Made by a program: the position numbers and the translations under genes. This document shows positions 59,473-64,000 of a stretch of DNA of 64,000 bases, one piece after another. Position 1 is the stretch's first letter, and every line of letters begins with the position of its first letter. The DNA comes from Prosthecobacter debontii. GTDB lineage: Bacteria; Verrucomicrobiota; Verrucomicrobiia; Verrucomicrobiales; Verrucomicrobiaceae. The DNA lies in assembly GCA_945869695.1 (NCBI GenBank), contig CAMBPV010000004.1, positions 1 to 64,000 of the forward strand, given 5' to 3'. The notes beneath the pieces were generated by a model that searched no databases, was not told the origin of the DNA, and saw only the letters and a program-made list of their open reading frames with translations.

Positions 59473-59609
59473 GGGAGGACGAGGAGGAGACCGACCGGGG
59501 TGGCGAGCAAGATGCCAGATATCGTCATTTATTTCATCTTCAATTCCTTGTCGGGTGACATTTTCCGAAGATTCGCTAACATCCGCCCTCCCTTTTCCTC
59601 TTATTTCTC

Positions 59610-62375
59610 ATGTCCGCCGTCCCCACCGCCGCCCAGATTCGCCAGAGCTTCCTCGACTTTTTCAAATCGAAGGATCACACCATCGTCCCCAGTGACAACG
59701 TCGGCTACACCAGCCGGGATGGAGCGCGCATTTTCACGAATGCTGGCATGAACCAGTTTGTGCCCATCTTCCTCGGCGAGCGCAGTGCGGATGTGGATAC
59801 CTGGCCAGGCGTGCTGCACAAGGGATTGCCCACTCGTGCCGCCGACACGCAGAAGTGCATCCGCGCCGGCGGCAAGCACAATGACCTCGAAGACGTGGGC
59901 CTCGACACCTATCACCACACGCTATTCGAAATGCTGGGGAACTGGTCCTTTGGCGATTACTTCAAAAAGGAAGCTATCTCGTGGGCGTGGGAGTTGATCA
60001 TCGAGAAGTGGAAGTTCCCTCCGACCCGTGTCTTCGCCACCATTTACCAGCCTGCCGCGGGTGACCCTGCGGATCGCGATCAGGAAGCCTTTGATCTCTG
60101 GGCCGAGAAGTTCCGCAGCATCGGCCTTGATCCCGATATCCACATCGTCAACGGCAACAAGAAGGACAACTTCTGGATGATGGGCGACACTGGCCCCTGC
60201 GGCCCCTGCACCGAGATCCACATCGACCTCACGCCCGGCGCCCCGAACCTCGACGAAGACCGCCAGCGCGCCGGAGCGTTGCTCGTCAACGGCAGCGACG
60301 CCAGCTGCATCGAGATCTGGAACAACGTCTTCATCCAATACAACGCGAACCCCGATGGCACCTTCGTTCCCTTGCCCGCCCAGCACGTCGACACCGGCAT
60401 GGGATTCGAGCGCGTCTGCTCCATCATTCAGGGCACCAAGAACTTCACCGACTTCGAGAACGCTAAGATCAGCAACTACGACACCGACGTCTTCAAACCC
60501 ATCTTCGACGAGCTCACGAAGATGTGCGGCAAGACTTACGCGAGCACGCTGCCGAAGGCCAACGCCCATGGCCATGTCGTGCCCGTGACCGAGCAAGAGA
60601 AAATCGACGTCGCCTTCCGCGTCATCGCCGACCACTTGCGCACGCTCAGCTTCGCCATCGCTGATGGAATTCAACCGGGGAACTCGGATCGCAACTACAC
60701 CCTCCGCCGCATCCTCCGCCGCGCCGTGAAGTATGGCCGCACGCTCGAATTTAAAGAACCCTTCTTCTACAAGCTCGTCGATGTCCTTGCCCAGCACATG
60801 GGTGATGTGTTCCCCGAACTGCGCACCAAGAAGGAGCAGGTCAAAGCGGTGCTCAAGCTGGAGGAGGAGGCGTTCAATCGGACGTTGGACAAGGGCATTG
60901 CGCTCTTTGAAGATCAGGCCGCCGCCGGAAAAAACATCGACGGAGCTTTCGCCTTCAAGCTTTACGATGAGCAAGGCTTTCCGCTCGACCTCACCGAACT
61001 CATGGCCCGTGAACGCGGCTTGACCGTGGACACCACAGGCTTCGAGAAGCTCATGACTGAGCAGCGCGAACGCGCCCGCGAGGCTGGCAAAAAGAACAAG
61101 CAAGTCGTCTCCGTCAGCGAGATCGAAACCAAGGCTCCGACGAAGTTCATCGGTTACGATACACTCGAAGCCGACGTGCGCGTGTTGGAAGTCGTATCGA
61201 TGAAGGACAAGAACGCGGTCGTGCTCGATGTCTCCACTTGCTACGCCGAGATGGGCGGCCAGGTCGGCGATGCGGGTCAGTTGATCCTCGGCGCGAACAC
61301 CTTCCCGATCAGCGCCACCACCAAAGTGGGCAACACCTGGTTGCATTTCCTCGAAGGCGAAGAGACACCCGCCGTGGACTCCACCGTGCGCCTCGCCGTC
61401 GATACCCCGCGTCGTCACGCCATCGAGCGTCACCACACCGTCACGCACATTTTGCATTGGGCGTTGCATGAAGTCGTGAGCAAGGACGCCACACAGAAAG
61501 GCTCCAGCGTGACGCCTGAGAAGCTGACCTTCGACTTCAACAGCGCCGCGCTCACTGCGCAGCAACTCAGCGACATCGAGCGACTCGTGAATGAGCGCAT
61601 CGTCGCCAACGATCCTGTTTCCTGGACGGAAGTGCCCTACGTCGAAGCCAAAGCCAACCACGGTATCATGGCCCTCTTCGGTGAAAAATACGGCGACCTC
61701 GTTCGCGTCGTGCAGATCGGTGGTCAGCGCAACAAGCTCGATGGCTGGAGCATGGAACTTTGCGGCGGCACGCACACGCGTGGCACGGGAGAGATCGGTC
61801 TCTTCCGACTCGTGGCCGAAAGCGCCGTCGCCTCCGGGGTCCGTCGCATCGAAGCCATCGCTGGACTCGAAGCCTACAACGCGGCGCATGCGGATGCGGA
61901 TTTGATCAAGCAACTCTGCGGGAAGCTCACGGCCCAAGGCGCACCTGATTTGGAGAAGAAGCTCGACGCCCTTCAGCAACAGCTCAAGGACACCGAAAAA
62001 GCCCTCAAGGCAGCCCAACAGCGCGAAGCATCCGGCAAAGCCAAGGACCTTCTCGTCATCGCCGAGAACAACGTCATCGTGGCCAATCTCGGTGATGTGG
62101 ATGCCGACTACGCCATGGCGCTGATCGAAGCCCTCAAAAGCCAATTCAGCGGCATCGTCGTTCTAGCGGCGACGGGCGGCGGAAACGTCACTCTTTTGGC
62201 CAATGTCGGGAAAGAGCATCAAGCCAAAGTCCAAGCCGGCAAGATCATCCAAACCATCGCCCCCATTGTCGGCGGCAAAGGTGGCGGTAAGCCTGATTTT
62301 GCAAGAGGCGGTGGTAAGGATGTGAGCAAGGTCGAAGTGGCTCTCGCTGAGGCTCGGCGCATGGTCAAGGAGTGA
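59610..62375 (+). CDS. alaS: Alanyl-tRNA synthetase
   Basis: SFLDFFKSKDHTIVPS, FTNAGMNQFVPIFLGE, DVGLDTYHHTLFEMLGNWSFGDYFKKEAI, GDTGPCGPCTEIH, RHHTVTHILHWAL, ELCGGTHTRGTGEIG. Confidence 0.98.
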   Translation: MSAVPTAAQIRQSFLDFFKSKDHTIVPSDNVGYTSRDGARIFTNAGMNQFVPIFLGERSADVDTWPGVLHKGLPTRAADTQKCIRAGGKHNDLEDVGLDTYHHTLFEMLGNWSFGDYFKKEAISWAWELIIEKWKFPPTRVFATIYQPAAGDPADRDQEAFDLWAEKFRSIGLDPDIHIVNGNKKDNFWMMGDTGPCGPCTEIHIDLTPGAPNLDEDRQRAGALLVNGSDASCIEIWNNVFIQYNANPDGTFVPLPAQHVDTGMGFERVCSIIQGTKNFTDFENAKISNYDTDVFKPIFDELTKMCGKTYASTLPKANAHGHVVPVTEQEKIDVAFRVIADHLRTLSFAIADGIQPGNSDRNYTLRRILRRAVKYGRTLEFKEPFFYKLVDVLAQHMGDVFPELRTKKEQVKAVLKLEEEAFNRTLDKGIALFEDQAAAGKNIDGAFAFKLYDEQGFPLDLTELMARERGLTVDTTGFEKLMTEQRERAREAGKKNKQVVSVSEIETKAPTKFIGYDTLEADVRVLEVVSMKDKNAVVLDVSTCYAEMGGQVGDAGQLILGANTFPISATTKVGNTWLHFLEGEETPAVDSTVRLAVDTPRRHAIERHHTVTHILHWALHEVVSKDATQKGSSVTPEKLTFDFNSAALTAQQLSDIERLVNERIVANDPVSWTEVPYVEAKANHGIMALFGEKYGDLVRVVQIGGQRNKLDGWSMELCGGTHTRGTGEIGLFRLVAESAVASGVRRIEAIAGLEAYNAAHADADLIKQLCGKLTAQGAPDLEKKLDALQQQLKDTEKALKAAQQREASGKAKDLLVIAENNVIVANLGDVDADYAMALIEALKSQFSGIVVLAATGGGNVTLLANVGKEHQAKVQAGKIIQTIAPIVGGKGGGKPDFARGGGKDVSKVEVALAEARRMVKE

Positions 62376-62429
62376 GGGCTTCTAGCCATCACTTGCCGAT
62401 TGACTGACGGCTAGAAGCCGTCACTCCTT
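62367..62429. repeat. REPIN-like palindromic repeat, copy A
   Basis: aaggagtgagggcttctagccatcacttgccgattgactgacggctagaagccgtcactcctt (63 bp, two inverted halves). Confidence 0.9.
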
Positions 62430-63075
62430 GTGTGGCATGGACTCGCTCAAGTTTTTTGATCCGCGTGCGGACATTGAGAAGCACACGTCCGTGTTGCCGC
62501 ATTGGGAACAGCCGGGAGCTTCTTATTTTGTGACGTTTCGGCTGGCGGATTCTCTGCCCAAGGAAAAGTTGGAGGAATGGAAATGTGAGGGTGAGGTGTG
62601 GATCGAGGCGTATCCCAAACCTTGGTCAGAGGAAGTCGAAAAGGACTTCCATGAGCGATTTTCTTCAACTATCGAGCAATGGCTCGATGCAGGTCACGGG
62701 AGCTGTGTTTTGCGCGACCCAAGTGCCTCCCGAATCGTGGGAAATGCCTTGAACCATTTTGAGGGACAGCGCTGCATTCAACATGCCTGGGTGGTGATGC
62801 CGAACCACGTACATGCTCTGTTCACCCTACTCGGAGAACATCATTTGGATCAACTGCTGCACTCATGGAAGAGTTTCACGGCAAACAAAATTCATGCTTT
62901 CACCGAGGAACGCGGTCGGTGCTGGCAGCGAGACTATTTTGACCGTCTGATCCGTGACCAAGCGCATTTTCAGAACTGTGTGCGCTACATCCGGAAGAAT
63001 CCGATGAAATCGAAACTGAGGCCTGGAGAATACTTATTGTTCGAATCCGAATGCGTTCGTGCGGCGGTGAGTTAA
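62428..63075 (+). CDS. REP-associated tyrosine transposase (RAYT, Y1_Tnp/IS200-like)
   Basis: GASYFVTFRLADSLP; AWVVMPNHVHALFTL; QRDYFDRLIRDQAHFQNCVRYIRKNPMKSKL. Confidence 0.93.
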   Translation: MCGMDSLKFFDPRADIEKHTSVLPHWEQPGASYFVTFRLADSLPKEKLEEWKCEGEVWIEAYPKPWSEEVEKDFHERFSSTIEQWLDAGHGSCVLRDPSASRIVGNALNHFEGQRCIQHAWVVMPNHVHALFTLLGEHHLDQLLHSWKSFTANKIHAFTEERGRCWQRDYFDRLIRDQAHFQNCVRYIRKNPMKSKLRPGEYLLFESECVRAAVS

Positions 63076-63076
63076 C

Positions 63077-63139
63077 AAGGAGTGAGGGCTTCTAGCCATC
63101 ACTCGCCGATTGACTGACGGCTTGAAGCCGTCACTCCTT
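63077..63139. repeat. REPIN-like palindromic repeat, copy B
   Basis: aaggagtgagggcttctagccatcactcgccgattgactgacggcttgaagccgtcactcctt; two substitutions relative to copy A. Confidence 0.9.
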
Positions 63140-63191
63140 GGTTTCGACGTCCGCAAGATGATCCCGCAGCGTGGCGTTTCGCTGCAACACC

Positions 63192-64000
63192 ATGCGCCGA
63201 TTGCTCCTCCTTTTGCCTGCTCTCGTTGATTTTTCCTTCGCGGAAGAAAAGAAGACTTCCCCCCTCGTCTTCCCAGACCCCGCGTTGGTTTTGGCGGCAA
63301 TGAAAAAGACAGCCAGTGTGCTGCGCCGGGAGGTTTCGTTTGCGGGTGGTTATGCGTGGAGCTGGCCAAAGGACATGAGCATCGCAAAGGGTGAGAATCG
63401 AGAGTCGCCGACGCTGATCATGATCCAGCCGCCGGGCACCCCAGCAGTGGGTCTGGCGATGCTGGGGGCTTACAAGGCATCGGGCGATCCGCTGTTTTTG
63501 CAGGCTGCTCGGGAGGCAGGGCAGGCTCTGATCTGGTGTCAGCTCTCGTCTGGAGGATGGGACAGCGACTTTGATTTTGATCCGCGAAAATCTCGGAACT
63601 ACCACTTCCGCCGTGATATCGAGGCTGGTGACACCGATCCCGGAGGTCGACAGGCAGACTCGACGCTCGATGATCAGAAGACGCAGGCATCGCTGCTGTT
63701 TCTCCTCGAGCTGGCCCATACGGAAGCTGGAAAAGCGGATCCCGCTTTGCGCGCGGCACTCGATTTCGGACTCGAAGGGCTGCTCGTCGCACAGTCTCCC
63801 AACGGAGCCTGGGGGCAGCACTTCGAAGGCCCCTCGAAGGACACGAACACGGATGCGCGGGCCAAGATCCCGGCTGAATGGCCGCGCATCTGGCCGAATG
63901 TGGACTACACCAGCTTCCACACACTGAATGACGGCAATCTGCAATGGGTCATGCGCGTGCTTCTCCGGGCTTATGAATTAGAGAAGGATGAGCGCTACCT
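63192..64000 (+). CDS. Pectate lyase family protein (5' part, runs off window)
   Basis: Open frame MRRLLLLLPALVDFSFAEEKK...GGYAWSW...SGGWDSDFDF...STLDDQKTQASLLFLLEL...VAQSPNGAWGQ, no stop before window end. Confidence 0.75.
   Translation, partial: MRRLLLLLPALVDFSFAEEKKTSPLVFPDPALVLAAMKKTASVLRREVSFAGGYAWSWPKDMSIAKGENRESPTLIMIQPPGTPAVGLAMLGAYKASGDPLFLQAAREAGQALIWCQLSSGGWDSDFDFDPRKSRNYHFRRDIEAGDTDPGGRQADSTLDDQKTQASLLFLLELAHTEAGKADPALRAALDFGLEGLLVAQSPNGAWGQHFEGPSKDTNTDARAKIPAEWPRIWPNVDYTSFHTLNDGNLQWVMRVLLRAYELEKDERY

Noticed and set aside
59922-62144. 740-aa minus-strand ORF
   Set aside because: Fully antisense to alaS, which has unmistakable motifs; a high-GC codon-bias artefact.

Overview
High-GC bacterial chromosome segment. 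Gene content (PVC-type haem-binding/cytochrome c protein, PEP-CTERM protein, DUF1501, neutral ceramidase-like, ThuA and several sulfatases) suggests Verrucomicrobiota or a related PVC lineage; this is inference, since there is no rRNA. Housekeeping anchors are tRNA-Tyr, glgX, pyk, a murC-murB fusion and alaS. About 18.9-41.5 kb is a long co-directional envelope/secretion block with three Cys-type sulfatases, LolA/DUF2092-like proteins, outer-membrane barrels, alpha/beta hydrolases, DUF4239-like membrane proteins and small YGLPGG secreted proteins, several of them in paralogous pairs. Accessory features are: a four-copy ~75-90 bp interspersed repeat in a decayed region (1.4-5.3 kb), one copy of which truncates a gene; a tRNA-Tyr-associated tyrosine recombinase with an in-frame TAA; an Rhs C-terminal fragment with a Cys-rich tip and a candidate immunity gene; a complete 1458-bp IS with 20-bp perfect IRs next to a frameshifted Rpn-type nuclease gene; and a RAYT gene bracketed by two 63-bp REPIN-like palindromes, one of which supplies the alaS stop codon. 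All assignments come from reading the sequence and from family knowledge; no database search was run.
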